A stretch of 42,000 bases of DNA, from assembly GCA_031425195.1 (NCBI GenBank), contig JANPIX010000028.1, positions 1 to 42,000 on the forward strand. The letters are read 5' to 3'. How positions within the stretch are numbered: position 1 is the first letter of the stretch; every line of letters starts with the position of its first letter. This document shows, piece by piece, positions 8,669 through 16,943 of the stretch. This DNA comes from JANPIX01 sp031425195 (GTDB lineage: Bacteria; Pseudomonadota; Alphaproteobacteria; Rhodobacterales; Rhodobacteraceae). Under the pieces are notes generated by a model. That model did no database searches. It saw nothing but the letters and a program-made list of their open reading frames with translations, and had not been told where the DNA came from. The position numbers were made by a program, and so were the translations under genes.

Positions 8669-10566
8669 GGCCGTGCCTCCCAATGCACCCCGGCGGCGGG
8701 AATCGTCATGCCGTCAAAGGTGACAGGCTCGGGGTTATAGTTGAACCAGAACCGCTGACTGCCGCTATCGCGCAACCGCAGCCCTTCGGGCAGGGGCGTC
8801 GTCATCACGCCTTGCGCAGCGCAGGCTTCAGCAAGAATACGGTCAAGCGCCGCGTCGTCCGGCCATCCCGCCAAATACCGCAGCGCGCCCGTGCCTATGA
8901 CGGCAGGCCAGCCGTCGACCGTTTCCTCCACCACATCGCCGGATTCGCATTTCTCGCGCCAATGCAGGAAATTCCCACCCTGCACCAACGGCACAGGAAC
9001 ATCCGGTGGCAGGCTTTCCACCCGCGCCACCGTGCAATCCAACCCCGGCAAATGCGGCGGCAGCGGCACGGGCGTGGCAAACTCCACAGTCTTTGAATTG
9101 CTCCGCGGCCCGATCAGCGCTGTCCCCCCGAAACGCCCCAGCGCACCCGTCAGTGCATCCGACAAAGTCGCCACGCCCGGCGCCAGCACCACCTTGTAGG
9201 CCGACAAATCCTGCGTATCCGGCGGCAGGATATCGACGTTCAGACCCAACCGGCGCAGCCCCTTGTAGAAATGGAACACCAGCCGGAAATAGTCGAAATC
9301 ACGCCCCTGCGGTTGCGTCTGCCAGGCCCAGGCGCTGGCATAATCGAACACCATGGCAACCTGCGCCGTGCCGGGGTCCACCTCTGGCATCGCGGTCAGT
9401 TCCTGCGCCACCTGTGCCGCCTGCGCATAGGCGGGGGCGGCCACACTATCCGGCCGCAGCAGGCCCGCGTGCATCTGTTCTTGCGCAAAAGGGGCCTGCC
9501 GCCAGCGGAAATAGCACACCGCCTCGGCCCCATGCGCAAACGCCTCCCACGCCCAAAGGCGCGCCATGCCGGGCAGGGGGTCAGGGTTGTAAGGGGCCCA
9601 GTTCACCGGCCCCGGTTGCTGTTCCATGATCCACCATCGTCCCCGGCCCACGGCGCGGTAAAGATCGTGGTGAAAGGCCTGCAAATCCGGGTCGCCCTGC
9701 CGCCCGAACCGGCGTTTATGCTCTGGCGTAACCTCCAGCCGGTCAGACAGAAACCCCAGCGGGTAACTGTCCCACGATGCGATATCCAGATCCGCCCCGG
9801 TGGCAAAATGGTCGAACTCCGTGATCCGGCCCATGTAGTTATGTGCGATGGGCGCGTCCGAATGGCGGCGGATGATGTCGGTCTGGAGCTTGTTGAAACT
9901 GGCCACCTCCTCACTGGCAAACCGTCGGAACGCCATCACATGCGACGGGTTCGCCTCGGTCACAGTCAGGTTCGGCAACTCGATCTGCCCGAAATCCGCA
10001 TAATCCATCGACCAGAACACGTTGCCCCACGCCCGGTTCAGCGCGTCGGGCGATTGATAGCGTTGCGCGCACCAGTCACGGAACGCCTCCCGCGCCGCCA
10101 CCGAATAGCTGAGCGTGGTGTCGTGGCAGCCATATTCGTTGTCGGTCTGCCATGCCGCCACATGCGGGTTGCGGCCATACCGTTCGGCCATCAGCGTGAC
10201 GATCCGTGCACATTCCGCCCGGTAACCGCGGTGTGAAAAACAATAGTGTCGCCGTGAACCGAACCCGCGGACCCGCCCCTCGGCGTCAACGCCCAGCATG
10301 TCGGGGTGCCGGTCTATCATCCAGCGCGGCGGCGTCGCCGTCGGTGTGCCCAGAACCACCTTCAACCCATGCCGGCCCAGCGTGTCGATCGCCCGGTCCA
10401 GCCATCCCCAATCCATCTGCCCCGGTTGGGGCTCCAGCCGGCCCCAGGCAAACTCCCCGATCCGGACCCAGGTCAGACCGACCTCGGCCATCCGCGCCGC
10501 GTCAGTCTCCCATTGGCTTTCCGGCCAATGCTCCGGGTAATAACACACACCAAGCGTTCGCTTCAC
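8665..10566 (-). CDS. GH42 beta-galactosidase
   Basis: A 633-residue cytoplasmic beta-galactosidase. The family 42 N-terminus MKRTLGVCYYPEHWPESQW is clear. The acid/base is Glu144 in TDNEYGC and the nucleophile is Glu315 in WIMEQQPG; the region after about residue 390 forms the trimerisation and C-terminal beta domains. It releases beta-linked galactose from short oligosaccharides or galactosyl-glycerol. The start is a GTG at 10566 that overlaps the lactonase stop as GTGA, and the stop overlaps that of the GH13 gene in a shared TTAG. It is the last gene of the leftward galactoside operon, so the operon as a whole can cleave both alpha- and beta-galactosides. Confidence 0.95.
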   Translation of the reverse strand: MKRTLGVCYYPEHWPESQWETDAARMAEVGLTWVRIGEFAWGRLEPQPGQMDWGWLDRAIDTLGRHGLKVVLGTPTATPPRWMIDRHPDMLGVDAEGRVRGFGSRRHYCFSHRGYRAECARIVTLMAERYGRNPHVAAWQTDNEYGCHDTTLSYSVAAREAFRDWCAQRYQSPDALNRAWGNVFWSMDYADFGQIELPNLTVTEANPSHVMAFRRFASEEVASFNKLQTDIIRRHSDAPIAHNYMGRITEFDHFATGADLDIASWDSYPLGFLSDRLEVTPEHKRRFGRQGDPDLQAFHHDLYRAVGRGRWWIMEQQPGPVNWAPYNPDPLPGMARLWAWEAFAHGAEAVCYFRWRQAPFAQEQMHAGLLRPDSVAAPAYAQAAQVAQELTAMPEVDPGTAQVAMVFDYASAWAWQTQPQGRDFDYFRLVFHFYKGLRRLGLNVDILPPDTQDLSAYKVVLAPGVATLSDALTGALGRFGGTALIGPRSNSKTVEFATPVPLPPHLPGLDCTVARVESLPPDVPVPLVQGGNFLHWREKCESGDVVEETVDGWPAVIGTGALRYLAGWPDDAALDRILAEACAAQGVMTTPLPEGLRLRDSGSQRFWFNYNPEPVTFDGMTIPAAGVHWEARP

Positions 10567-11417
10567 AATATGACCCTGTGTTCCTTCTGGCCGCGCGCGA
10601 TTCCCGGCGCGGCGAATGTCTTTCCGGCATGGGGATGCGCGGCCGCGTCCAACCCAACCTGCGCGCTGGTGCAGAACAGCGTCCGGCCATCGGCACCGCC
10701 AAAGGCAGGGCAGGTGGTCTGCGGCGCGTCAAAACTCACCCGCCGCACCTCGGCCCCGTCCGGCGCAAAGGCCGCAACGCAACCCGCGCCCCACAGCGCC
10801 AGCCACAACAACCCGTCGGCGTCGATCACGGCACCGTCCGGGTTAAGCCCCAAAGGCGCGAAATCAAGGAACAATTCCGGTTCGCCCAAGGGCCAGCCTT
10901 CCGCGTCCAGCGCCACGCGCATCAGCTTCCCGGTCGACGTGTCGCTAAAGAACGCAGTCCTGCCATCCGGCGTAAAACAGCAGGAATTGGTAATCGTGAT
11001 CCCGCCCCACAACTTGCGCAATTCCCCGCGATAAAACCGGTAGAACGCCCCCGCGCCCGGTTCTTCGTCGCCCTTCTTGCTCATCGTGCCGATCCAGAAC
11101 CCGCCCTGCGGATCGGCGCGCCCGTCGTTTGACCGCGTCGCCGGATTGTCCGCCTCCAGTGCACACAGATCGCGCCGCGCGCCGGTGTTCAGATCAAAGT
11201 GGAACAGCGCCGTTTCCGATGCGATCAGCAGATCGTCACGCCCCGCCCACCCCGCCGCCGAAACCCGTTCCGCGAACTGCCACTCGCGTGGCCCGCCCGC
11301 GTCGCGCGTCAACAGGCGCATGCCTAGAATGTCGAACCAGAACAACTGTTCCAGCTCCGGATGCCACAAAGGCCCCTCGCCAAGGGTGCAGATCCGGTCA
11401 TCATGAATTTGCGTCAT
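10563..11417 (-). CDS. SMP-30/gluconolactonase family sugar lactonase
   Basis: A 284-residue six-bladed beta-propeller lactonase. Metal and substrate residues of the SMP-30 family are recognisable: Glu14 in TLGEGPLWHP, Asn97 in RSNDGRADPQG, Asn144 in TITNSCCFTPDG and Asp194 in LNPDGAVID. In this operon it very probably opens galactono-1,4(1,5)-lactone to galactonate after the dehydrogenase step; that substrate is inferred from context. The frame extends upstream, but the ATG at 11417 overlaps the dgoA stop as ATGA and matches the family N-terminus. Its own stop overlaps the GTG of the GH42 gene. It is intracellular, with no signal peptide. Confidence 0.93.
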   Translation of the reverse strand: MTQIHDDRICTLGEGPLWHPELEQLFWFDILGMRLLTRDAGGPREWQFAERVSAAGWAGRDDLLIASETALFHFDLNTGARRDLCALEADNPATRSNDGRADPQGGFWIGTMSKKGDEEPGAGAFYRFYRGELRKLWGGITITNSCCFTPDGRTAFFSDTSTGKLMRVALDAEGWPLGEPELFLDFAPLGLNPDGAVIDADGLLWLALWGAGCVAAFAPDGAEVRRVSFDAPQTTCPAFGGADGRTLFCTSAQVGLDAAAHPHAGKTFAAPGIARGQKEHRVIL

Positions 11418-12022
11418 TCCGCCACCACGGCATCCCAAGCGGCCACGATGCTGCGCGCCCGCGCGATCACCTCGGCCACCGCCAGACCCGGCGTGTAAAT
11501 CGCCGTGCCGATGCCGAACCCATCCGCCCCGGCCTTCACCCAGTCGCCGAAGTTCGACGCCCCGGCCCCGCCCACGGCATAAACCGGGGCATCCTTCGGC
11601 AGCACCGCCCGCATCGCGCGCAGGCCCTCTGGCCCGATCAACGATGCCGGAAAGATCTTCAACCCATCCGCCCCCGCCGCCAGAGCCGCAAAACATTCGG
11701 TCGGCGTCATCACCCCCGGCCAGCTTTGCAAACCGCGCGCCTTGCTGGCCCGGATCACCGCCGTGTCGCAGTTCGGTGATACGATCAACGCGCCCCCCAC
11801 GTCACCCACCTGTGCCACCTGCTCCACCGTCAACACCGTGCCCGCGCCGATCACCGCATCCTTGCCAAAGGCCCGTTCCATCGTCCCGATGCTGGTCAGC
11901 GGATCGGGAGAGTTCAGCGGAACCTCGATCCATGTGATCCCCGCCTCGATCAGGGCCGAGGCGACGGGAATGGCTTCCACAGGGGTCAGTCCCCGCAGAA
12001 TGGCAATCAGGGGGCGGGTCAT
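11414..12022 (-). CDS. dgoA: 2-dehydro-3-deoxy-6-phosphogalactonate aldolase
   Basis: A 202-residue class I aldolase of the KDPG/KDPGal family that splits 2-keto-3-deoxy-6-phosphogalactonate into pyruvate and glyceraldehyde 3-phosphate. The catalytic Glu33 is in WIEVPLNSP, the Schiff-base Lys122 is in GADGLKIFPASLIGP, and the phosphate-binding segment AVGGAGASNF follows at 149-158. The VPLNSP form (rather than the Eda form) and the neighbouring kinase favour DgoA over Eda. The ATG at 12022 overlaps the dgoK stop in TGATG, and the stop overlaps the lactonase start in ATGA. The product feeds lower glycolysis or the Entner-Doudoroff trunk. Confidence 0.94.
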   Translation of the reverse strand: MTRPLIAILRGLTPVEAIPVASALIEAGITWIEVPLNSPDPLTSIGTMERAFGKDAVIGAGTVLTVEQVAQVGDVGGALIVSPNCDTAVIRASKARGLQSWPGVMTPTECFAALAAGADGLKIFPASLIGPEGLRAMRAVLPKDAPVYAVGGAGASNFGDWVKAGADGFGIGTAIYTPGLAVAEVIARARSIVAAWDAVVAE

Positions 12023-12918
12023 CAAACTTCTTCCTTGTGTCGTGCGGCGGCCAGCCCCGCGATGGTACAGGCTTCGGCGGGCAGCGCGCGGGGCGTAACA
12101 CCCTGCGCCTGCAATGCGAGCACATAGTTTTCGGCCAGACGGTCGCTGCCAATGATGGCCACATCCTGACCCATCCAGTAAGGCCGCGCCGCCGCCAGTT
12201 CGATGCCGATCAGCAAACCCGACAACCGCGCCCGCGCCGCATCGGGCGACAATCCCGCCAGCAACCCTTCGGCGCGGAGCGCAAACAAACGCCCCGCAAA
12301 TTTGTGCGGGTCCGACATCGTGTCGCGCACTGCGGCCAGAAACGCAGGCTCGTCCCATCCCTTGCCGATGCCATGGCGCAGCACCGACTGGCCTGACAGC
12401 AACGCGAACAACTCGCCCGTCATGTAGGTCTGAAAACTCACAACCTCGCCCGCCGACACATGCACCCATTTCGAATGTGTGCCGGGCAGGCACAACACGC
12501 CGCTGAACTGCGGGTAAAGCATCAGTGCACCGGCGATCTGCGTCTCCTCGCCGCGCATCACATCGGCGGGCGACATTTGCCGCAAACCCGGGATCAGCCG
12601 CACAGAAACGCGCCGGTCGCCAGTCTGAACCGGCACCAGCGCCGCCATGTCAAGCGGCGGGCACGGCACGTCGCGGTACGGCGCTTCGACCCAGCCTTGC
12701 CGGCTGCCCACCATGCCGCAGGCCACCACCGGGATGGTCCGGTCGGGCGCAAGCCACGGCTCGATCAACCGGATCAGCGCAGGCTCAAACCCCTCGGGTG
12801 ACAGGCTGCCCATGCCGTCGTCCGACGCCGCCTTGTCGATCACCCCATCGGGGCCGATGGCATAGGCGCGCAGATGGGTCGTGCCCCAGTCAACCGCGAT
12901 CCAATCCGGTTTCGTCAT
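12022..12918 (-). CDS. dgoK: 2-dehydro-3-deoxygalactonokinase
   Basis: A 298-residue sugar-acid kinase of the DgoK family. The N-terminal phosphate loop IAVDWGTTHLRAY (about 7-19) is the ASKHA-type nucleotide-binding motif. CGMVGSRQGWVEAPY, GEETQIAGAL, CLPGTHSKWV and FQTYMTGELFALL are the blocks that identify DgoK. It phosphorylates 2-keto-3-deoxygalactonate with ATP to give the substrate of the downstream aldolase. The ATG at 12918 overlaps the dehydrogenase stop in ATGA, and the stop shares one base with the dgoA ATG. A longer frame up to 13488 is only read-through across the dehydrogenase gene. Together with DgoA it fixes the operon as galactose/galactonate catabolism. Confidence 0.95.
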   Translation of the reverse strand: MTKPDWIAVDWGTTHLRAYAIGPDGVIDKAASDDGMGSLSPEGFEPALIRLIEPWLAPDRTIPVVACGMVGSRQGWVEAPYRDVPCPPLDMAALVPVQTGDRRVSVRLIPGLRQMSPADVMRGEETQIAGALMLYPQFSGVLCLPGTHSKWVHVSAGEVVSFQTYMTGELFALLSGQSVLRHGIGKGWDEPAFLAAVRDTMSDPHKFAGRLFALRAEGLLAGLSPDAARARLSGLLIGIELAAARPYWMGQDVAIIGSDRLAENYVLALQAQGVTPRALPAEACTIAGLAAARHKEEV

Positions 12919-13685
12919 CCCGTCACCACCACGCCGCCATCTATGACAAGAACCTGGCTTGTCATCATCCTTGATGCCGACGACGCCAGGAACAGGCAAC
13001 CGCCGACCACATCCTCGGGTTCCAGCGTGTCCTTCAGGCATTGCTTGACCAGATGTTCCGCCACTGCCTGCGGCTCCGCCCACTTGGTTTTCTGCCGTTC
13101 CGTCATCACCCACCCGGGGGCAAGCGCGTTGACGCGAATCCGGTCCGGCCCGAAATCCCGCGCCAGACTGCGGGTCAGCGCCGTGATCGCGGCATTCGAC
13201 GAGGTATAGGCGGCATAGCCCCCCTGACCCATCATGTAACTGATCGAACTGAAATTGATGATCGACCCGCCCCCCGCCGCCTGCATCCCCGGCACAACCG
13301 CCTGCGCGGCAAAGAAATAGCTTTTGAGGTTGATCGCCATCGACCAGTCCCAGAATTCCTCCGTCACCTCCAGCGTCGCGTGGCGCGTGTCGTTGGCGGC
13401 GTTGTTCACCAGCACCCGAACAGGGCCATGCGCATCGGCAGCCTTGGCAATCGCCGCCTTCAGCGCCGGGGTATCCGTGATGTCGCACGCAATGAACAAC
13501 GGCCTTTGCCCCGTTACAGCCAGCATCCGGTCACAGAACTCGGTCGCATCCGACCGTTGCACAAAGGCGACCCGCGCCCCCTGCTTCAGGAACCCCTCGG
13601 TCAGCGCCGCCCCGATGCCGGACCCCCCGCCCGTGATGAACACCGAAGCGCCGGCAAGGTCAGGATAGATCGGTTGGTCGGTCAT
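12915..13685 (-). CDS. SDR-family dehydrogenase, likely D-galactose 1-dehydrogenase
   Basis: A 256-residue classical short-chain dehydrogenase/reductase. The NAD(P) motif TGGGSGIG is at 18-25, NNAAND at 94-99, Asn119 in INLKS, and the catalytic pair Ser147 and Tyr160 have the standard spacing. In the operon the expected job is oxidation of D-galactose to galactonolactone; that substrate is inferred from the neighbouring lactonase, kinase and aldolase. One striking feature is that the YxxxK motif reads YTSSN, so the catalytic lysine is replaced by Asn164, encoded by a clean AAT. Either another residue does the job, or activity is altered. The stop overlaps dgoK in ATGA. The start is the ATG at 13685, 70 nt after the GH4 gene; a weak GGGCA/TGCCC hairpin lies in that gap. 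Confidence 0.9.
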   Translation of the reverse strand: MTDQPIYPDLAGASVFITGGGSGIGAALTEGFLKQGARVAFVQRSDATEFCDRMLAVTGQRPLFIACDITDTPALKAAIAKAADAHGPVRVLVNNAANDTRHATLEVTEEFWDWSMAINLKSYFFAAQAVVPGMQAAGGGSIINFSSISYMMGQGGYAAYTSSNAAITALTRSLARDFGPDRIRVNALAPGWVMTERQKTKWAEPQAVAEHLVKQCLKDTLEPEDVVGGCLFLASSASRMMTSQVLVIDGGVVVTG

Positions 13686-13755
13686 GATGGTCTTTCGGAT
13701 GGATCAGAAGGCGGATGCCTTGGGCGGGGATGTTTAGGGGCAGAAAATGCCCTTG

Positions 13756-15111
13756 TCACGCCGCCTTGCGCGGGCGAAGCCAATCCGGCAACCACTCGCC
13801 ATGTGCGGCGATCAGATCGTCGACCAGACTGCGGATCTGGCGCAGGTCCAGTTCCGCCGCCGTGTGCGGGTCCAGCATCGCCGCATGATAGATATGTTCG
13901 CGGTCTTCCTGCATCAGGGCGGCAACGGTCAGTTCCTGAACATTCAGATTGGTGCGCATCAGGGCAATCAGTTGCGGCGGAATACCGGTGACGACGGTCG
14001 GCTGCACGCCGTTCGCGTCGATCAGGCACGGCACCTCCACCGCTGCACCCTCGGGCAATTGCGGAATGAAACCCCGGTTCGCCACGTTGCCATAAATCAC
14101 CGCAGGTTCGCCCGTGACCACGGCGTTCATGATCGTCGCCGCATATTCATGGCTTGGCTTGACGTCGATCTTGTCCGCATTGCGGTACGCTTCGGCCTGC
14201 GCTGCCCAGCGGGCAATCTGTTCCTCGCAGCGCAGCGGATATTCATCCAGCGGAATGCGGAAACTGTCGATCAGGTCGGGACGGCCCGATTTGATGAACC
14301 ACGGCACATATTCGGCAAAATGTTCGCTGCTTTCGGTGACGAAGTAGCCAAGGTGCATCATCGCCTCGTACCGCACCAGATTGGGGCAGCGCGCGTTCCA
14401 GTCCGACTCCAGCGGAATCCGCCCCGCGCGGTATCCGTCGCGCAGCGCGGGGTAAAGGTCGCGGTAGGTGCCGTCCGGCTGGCGTGCCTCAAAGTTGAGG
14501 TAGAACGCCATGTGATTGATGCCCGCCGCGCGGTAACGCAGGTCGCCCACGGGAATGCCCAGATCGCGCGCCAATTCCCCGGCCGTGCCCTGAACCGAAT
14601 GGCACAGCCCCACCTGTTTCAGATCAGGATACCGCGCCGAAAGCGCCCAGGTGTTGATCGCCATCGGGTTGACGTATTGCAACATTAGGGCATCCGGGCA
14701 GACCTGCGCCATATCCTCGGCAATCTTCCACAGATGCGGCACGGTCCGCAGTCCCCGCATGATCCCGCCCACGCCCAGCGTATCGGCGATGGTCTGGCGC
14801 AAGCCGTACTGCTTTGGCACCTCGAAATCCGTCACGGTGCAGGGTTTGTATCCCCCGATCTGGAATGCCACGATCACGAAATCCGCCCCGTCCAGCGCCG
14901 CCCGCTGATTGGTGTGCGTCTCCACCTTCGCGCCGACGCCCAGACTGGACACCATCTTGCGTGCGACAAGGGCACTTTCCTCCAGCCGCTTCTGATCGAT
15001 GTCCATCAGGGCGATCGTCGCCCCCGAAAGGGCCGGGCGATGCAGCGCATCCCCCACGATGTTCTTCATGAACACCGTCGATCCGGCACCGATGAAGGTG
15101 ATTTTCGTCAT
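13756..15111 (-). CDS. melA: GH4 alpha-galactosidase (NAD/Mn-dependent)
   Basis: A 451-residue family 4 glycosidase, which cleaves alpha-galactosides by an NAD-assisted redox elimination mechanism with a divalent metal. The Rossmann start MTKITFIGAGSTVF gives the dinucleotide site. LQYVNPMAINTWAL at 144-157, the metal-binding CHS at Cys170-His171, and GINHMAF with His200 follow. DTLGVGGIMRGLRT near 110-122 matches the MelA subgroup. The protein is cytoplasmic, so substrates must be imported intact by the adjacent ABC system. The ATG at 15111 overlaps the upstream permease stop in ATGA. Length matches melibiase MelA. Melibiose, raffinose-type sugars or alpha-galactosyl-glycerols are all possible substrates. 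Confidence 0.94.
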   Translation of the reverse strand: MTKITFIGAGSTVFMKNIVGDALHRPALSGATIALMDIDQKRLEESALVARKMVSSLGVGAKVETHTNQRAALDGADFVIVAFQIGGYKPCTVTDFEVPKQYGLRQTIADTLGVGGIMRGLRTVPHLWKIAEDMAQVCPDALMLQYVNPMAINTWALSARYPDLKQVGLCHSVQGTAGELARDLGIPVGDLRYRAAGINHMAFYLNFEARQPDGTYRDLYPALRDGYRAGRIPLESDWNARCPNLVRYEAMMHLGYFVTESSEHFAEYVPWFIKSGRPDLIDSFRIPLDEYPLRCEEQIARWAAQAEAYRNADKIDVKPSHEYAATIMNAVVTGEPAVIYGNVANRGFIPQLPEGAAVEVPCLIDANGVQPTVVTGIPPQLIALMRTNLNVQELTVAALMQEDREHIYHAAMLDPHTAAELDLRQIRSLVDDLIAAHGEWLPDWLRPRKAA

Positions 15112-15953
15112 TTGACTGCTCCGAGAGTAAGGCCCGCGATAAAGTGCCGTTGCATCAGAAAGAAGATCGCCACCGGCGGCAGCGCCGCAATGATCGACCC
15201 GGCGGAAAACAGGTGCCACGACGCCACCCACTGCCCCTTGAGCGAATTGAGCCCGGCCGTAATGGGCTGCGCCTCGCGGCTTGTGGTAAGAACGGTTGCC
15301 CAGAAGTAATCGTTCCAGATGAACGTGAAGATAAGCACCGAAAGCGCCGCAATCGCCGGCCGCATCAGGGGCAACACGATGTACCAGAAGATGCGCACTT
15401 CGCTGACACCCTCCACCCGCGCCGCCTCGATCAACTCGAACGGCAGCGCCTTGATGAAGTTGCGCATGAACAGCGTGCAGAACCCGGTCTGGAACGCGAT
15501 GTGAAACAGCGCGAGCCCCGTCGTCGTGTCGATCAGGCCCATGTCATAGGTCAGGTCACGCACCGGAACCATCAGGATCTGGAACGGCACGAAATTCCCT
15601 GCCACGAACAGAAAGAAGATCAACAGGTTCGATTTGAACTTGTAGATGCCCAGCGCATACCCCGTCAGGCACGACAGGCCCACGGCACCGATCACCACGG
15701 GAATCGTCAGCATGAACGAATTGAGGATGTACCGCGCCAGATCGGAATTGCGGAACACGTCGGCATAATTGGAAAACGCAATCGAGCTGGGAATCCCGAA
15801 ATAGTTGCCCTGCGCCAGATCTGCCGGGGGGCGCAGCGACGTCACCGCAATCCCCAAAAGTGGCATCAGCCACAGGAAAAGGGCAACCGGAAGCGCTATC
15901 TTGTACATGATCTGCGTTGCGCGGGATGTCTGTTCGATGGGGCGGGGAAACAT
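15108..15953 (-). CDS. Sugar ABC transporter permease (MalG type)
   Basis: A 281-residue inner-membrane permease with about six helices. The cytoplasmic EAA loop that docks on the ATPase reads EAARVEGVSEVRIFWYIVLP (about 177-196). The C-terminal WNDYFWATVLTT stretch and the short C-terminus after the last helix identify the MalG-like partner of a CUT1 carbohydrate importer. It begins 3 nt after the other permease and overlaps the GH4 gene by ATGA, so expression of uptake and hydrolysis is tightly linked. It works with the binding protein at 16944-18191, the permease at 15957-16844 and the ATPase at 19101-20162. Confidence 0.95.
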   Translation of the reverse strand: MFPRPIEQTSRATQIMYKIALPVALFLWLMPLLGIAVTSLRPPADLAQGNYFGIPSSIAFSNYADVFRNSDLARYILNSFMLTIPVVIGAVGLSCLTGYALGIYKFKSNLLIFFLFVAGNFVPFQILMVPVRDLTYDMGLIDTTTGLALFHIAFQTGFCTLFMRNFIKALPFELIEAARVEGVSEVRIFWYIVLPLMRPAIAALSVLIFTFIWNDYFWATVLTTSREAQPITAGLNSLKGQWVASWHLFSAGSIIAALPPVAIFFLMQRHFIAGLTLGAVK

Positions 15954-15956
15954 GGC

Positions 15957-16844
15957 CTAACGCTCCGTTTCGTCGCGCCACATCTTCCAGATGAAGCCCG
16001 AGATGAAAACCATCATGATGCCGAACAGAACCACGGCAATCGCCGCACCATATCCCATGCGGTACCCGTATTCCGACAGCGCCTGTTCATACATGTAATA
16101 GGACAGCACGCGGCTGCTGCCGTAAGGTCCGCCCGCCGTCATGATCGACACAAGGTCGAACGACCGCAGCGCCCCGATCACCGTCACGACAACGGCAATG
16201 AACGTCGCCGGGCGCAATTGCGGCAAGATCACATACCACAGCATCCGCCAGCCCTTGGCCCCATCCAGCCGCGCCGCCTCCACCTGATCGGGGGCGACGT
16301 TGTTCAGGCCGGTCAGATACAGGATCATCACATAGGCAATCTGCGGCCACAGGCCCGCCGCGATGATGCCATAGGTCACGTACCTGTCATCCGCCAGAAT
16401 GGCGGTCCCTTGCCCGAAGATCCATTCCGTCAGCAGGTAGATCGGCCCGAACCCCGGCGCGTAGAACCATGTGAAGATCAGGCCGACAACAACCTGACTG
16501 ATCACGAAGGGAAAAAAGAACAGCGATTTGTAAAGCCTGATGCCGCGCACGTTCTGGTTCAGGAAAATCGCGATCAACAACCCGGCCGGCACGGCAAGCA
16601 GATACAGAAACAGCCAGATCAGGTTATTCTTGAATGAGGTGTAGAATTCCGGGTCGTCCACCAGTTCCACATAGTTGGCGGTGCCGATCCACACGGCGTC
16701 ACCCAGACCGTCCCAGTCGTAGAACGAAATCCACATCGACTGAAAGATCGGGATGATCACATAGATGGCGAACATCGCCATGCCGGGCGCAAGGAACAGC
16801 CACGGTGCAAGGCGGCGCTGGTTGGCTTTCCAGTAGGTGCTCAT
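15957..16844 (-). CDS. Sugar ABC transporter permease (MalF type)
   Basis: A 295-residue inner-membrane permease, the MalF-like subunit of the same CUT1 importer. It opens with the characteristic APWLFLAPGMAMFAIYVIIP helix, has the EAA loop EAARLDGAKGWRMLWYVILP (about 199-218), and contains SIMTAGGPYGSSRVLSYYMY. It starts at the ATG at 16844, about 100 nt from the binding-protein stop; that gap contains a strong hairpin that probably lowers permease expression relative to the binding protein. Its stop is 3 nt from the next permease. Confidence 0.95.
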   Translation of the reverse strand: MSTYWKANQRRLAPWLFLAPGMAMFAIYVIIPIFQSMWISFYDWDGLGDAVWIGTANYVELVDDPEFYTSFKNNLIWLFLYLLAVPAGLLIAIFLNQNVRGIRLYKSLFFFPFVISQVVVGLIFTWFYAPGFGPIYLLTEWIFGQGTAILADDRYVTYGIIAAGLWPQIAYVMILYLTGLNNVAPDQVEAARLDGAKGWRMLWYVILPQLRPATFIAVVVTVIGALRSFDLVSIMTAGGPYGSSRVLSYYMYEQALSEYGYRMGYGAAIAVVLFGIMMVFISGFIWKMWRDETER

Positions 16845-16878
16845 CGCGAACCTCGGACAACTGCGGGGGGGGCGAAAT

Positions 16879-16902
16879 GCCCCGAAGGCGAACCCTCGGG
16901 GC
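16879..16902 (-). terminator. Intercistronic hairpin between binding-protein and permease genes
   Basis: GCCCCGAAGG and CCCTCGGGGC pair at nine of ten positions around a CGAA loop on the plus strand, giving a compact, very stable stem in the 99-nt gap. On the minus-strand transcript there is no good U tract, so it is more likely a 3'-end stabiliser or partial terminator for the binding-protein mRNA than a full stop. Such hairpins are common between the binding-protein and permease genes of sugar ABC operons. Confidence 0.65.
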
Positions 16903-16943
16903 AGGTTAGGCGGGCAGCTTTCGCAAACCGCCCGTCGGGAGCC

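Noticed and set aside
6977..8683. 568-codon frame antisense to the GH13 gene
   Set aside because: The sense strand has all GH13 catalytic motifs; the antisense translation has none.
12919..13488. Extension of dgoK across the dehydrogenase gene
   Set aside because: The added part is the dehydrogenase gene read out of frame; the internal ATG at 12918 gives the conserved kinase N-terminus.
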